A DNA stretch of 24,974 nt. It comes from Sphingomonas sp. UBA4766 (lineage in GTDB: Bacteria; Pseudomonadota; Alphaproteobacteria; Sphingomonadales; Sphingomonadaceae). Shown here piece by piece: positions 24,463-24,974 of the stretch. The stretch lies in the NCBI GenBank assembly GCA_002403415.1, contig DHHS01000021.1, forward strand, positions 9,260-34,233. Direction: 5' to 3'. Numbering within the stretch: position 1 is the stretch's first letter; every line of letters starts with the position of its first letter. Below the pieces are notes generated by a model. The model did no database searches and was not told the origin of the DNA. It saw nothing but the letters and a program-made list of their open reading frames with translations. A program made the position numbers and the translations under genes.

Positions 24463-24974
24463 ATGGGGTTTTTGGATACGATGCTAACCGGGCTGGTCAC
24501 CGTGTTGGAGAGCGTTGCGCGTGAAGCGATGCTGTTCGCAGCAATTGGCTTTCTGATCGGCGGAATCGACGATCTTGCGGTCGATTTCATCTACGTTTTG
24601 CGGCGCGGGTGGCGGCGCGCACCAGCGCTGCGCGCGCGTGAAGCGGCATCTTCAGCATCCCCTGCTCCGCGACTGGCGATATTTGTCCCCGCCTGGGATG
24701 AAGCTGCGGTTATCGGCCCGATGCTGACCACCGCGTTGGCGCGGTTCGATTATCCTGATTACCTGATTTACGTCGGCGCCTATCCCAATGACCGCGCAAC
24801 CATTGATGCGGTCGCAGCGATTGCGGCGCGGGATGCGCGCGTGCGGCTGGTAGTGAATGATCGTCCCGGCCCGACCACCAAGGCCGATAATCTCAACGCG
24901 ATGTGGCACGCGCTCTCGCGCGATGAGGCAGACGGCGTGCGGGCGCAGGCGATTGTGTTTCACGATGCCGAAGA
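24463..24974 (+). CDS. Family 2 glycosyltransferase, NfrB-like, N-terminal part (runs off the window)
   Basis: The open frame from ATG 24463 stays open to the right edge, giving 170 residues. An in-frame stop at 24442 makes this the first possible ATG. A hydrophobic segment at about residues 19-45 probably anchors the protein in the inner membrane. Then comes a GT2 domain: PRLAIFVPAWDEAAVIGPML at about 68-87, LIYVGAYPNDRAT, the KADNLNAMW segment and, at the edge, FHDAED, which would supply the metal/nucleotide-sugar aspartates. This order resembles the N-terminal half of NfrB, an inner-membrane protein involved in phage N4 adsorption in E. coli and in making a surface polysaccharide. AGGGG about nine bases upstream is a fair ribosome site. 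It is divergent from the alpha-2-macroglobulin gene across 170 bases, in which no clear promoter is seen. Confidence 0.75.
   Translation, partial: MGFLDTMLTGLVTVLESVAREAMLFAAIGFLIGGIDDLAVDFIYVLRRGWRRAPALRAREAASSASPAPRLAIFVPAWDEAAVIGPMLTTALARFDYPDYLIYVGAYPNDRATIDAVAAIAARDARVRLVVNDRPGPTTKADNLNAMWHALSRDEADGVRAQAIVFHDAE

Overview
The window is GC-rich alphaproteobacterial chromosome, most likely from the order Sphingomonadales (a Sphingomonas- or Sphingopyxis-like organism). The signs are a class I lysyl-tRNA synthetase, a CrtZ-type carotene hydroxylase, the BamE / ubiquinol-cytochrome c chaperone / DUF177 neighbourhood, a sucC-etfB-etfA cluster and the strong GC bias at third codon positions. 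The order is an inference from gene content; no rRNA or other direct marker is present.

Layout, left to right. (1) 1-1420: the 3' end of prs, a small lincosamide/aminoglycoside-type nucleotidyltransferase close behind it, and convergent crtZ. (2) 1555-4480: sucC, etfB and etfA on the plus strand, closed by a strong intrinsic terminator. (3) 4553-5791: a secreted M19 dipeptidase starting 14 bases after that terminator. (4) 5798-9650: a minus-strand lysK-nhaA-acetylpolyamine deacetylase cluster. (5) 9706-14025: a plus-strand cluster of a JmjC/cupin-8 protein, a DinG-like Fe-S helicase and a SixA phosphatase. (6) 14022-15064: minus-strand CBP3-like chaperone and DUF177, translationally coupled and divergent from bamE. 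(7) 15164-16307: bamE and a small RcnB-like periplasmic protein. (8) 16372-24292: a very large alpha-2-macroglobulin gene followed after one base by pbpC (PBP1C), both minus strand. (9) 24463-end: the start of an NfrB-like family 2 glycosyltransferase, cut by the window edge.

Functional themes. sucC and etfBA link the TCA cycle and electron transfer. The CBP3-like chaperone supports the bc1 complex. BamE, PBP1C and alpha-2-macroglobulin are envelope assembly and protection proteins; alpha-2-macroglobulin and PBP1C are a known pair thought to defend and repair the periplasm. lysK, nhaA and the polyamine deacetylase are packed tightly enough to be one transcription unit.

Nearly all of the DNA is coding. 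No gap between genes exceeds about 170 bases, so there is no long gene-free stretch. I saw no tRNA, rRNA, CRISPR array, insertion sequence, prophage or toxin-antitoxin pair. The window reads as ordinary core chromosome. The points worth a second look are regulatory motifs, gene pairings and unusual domain variants rather than a clear new system.
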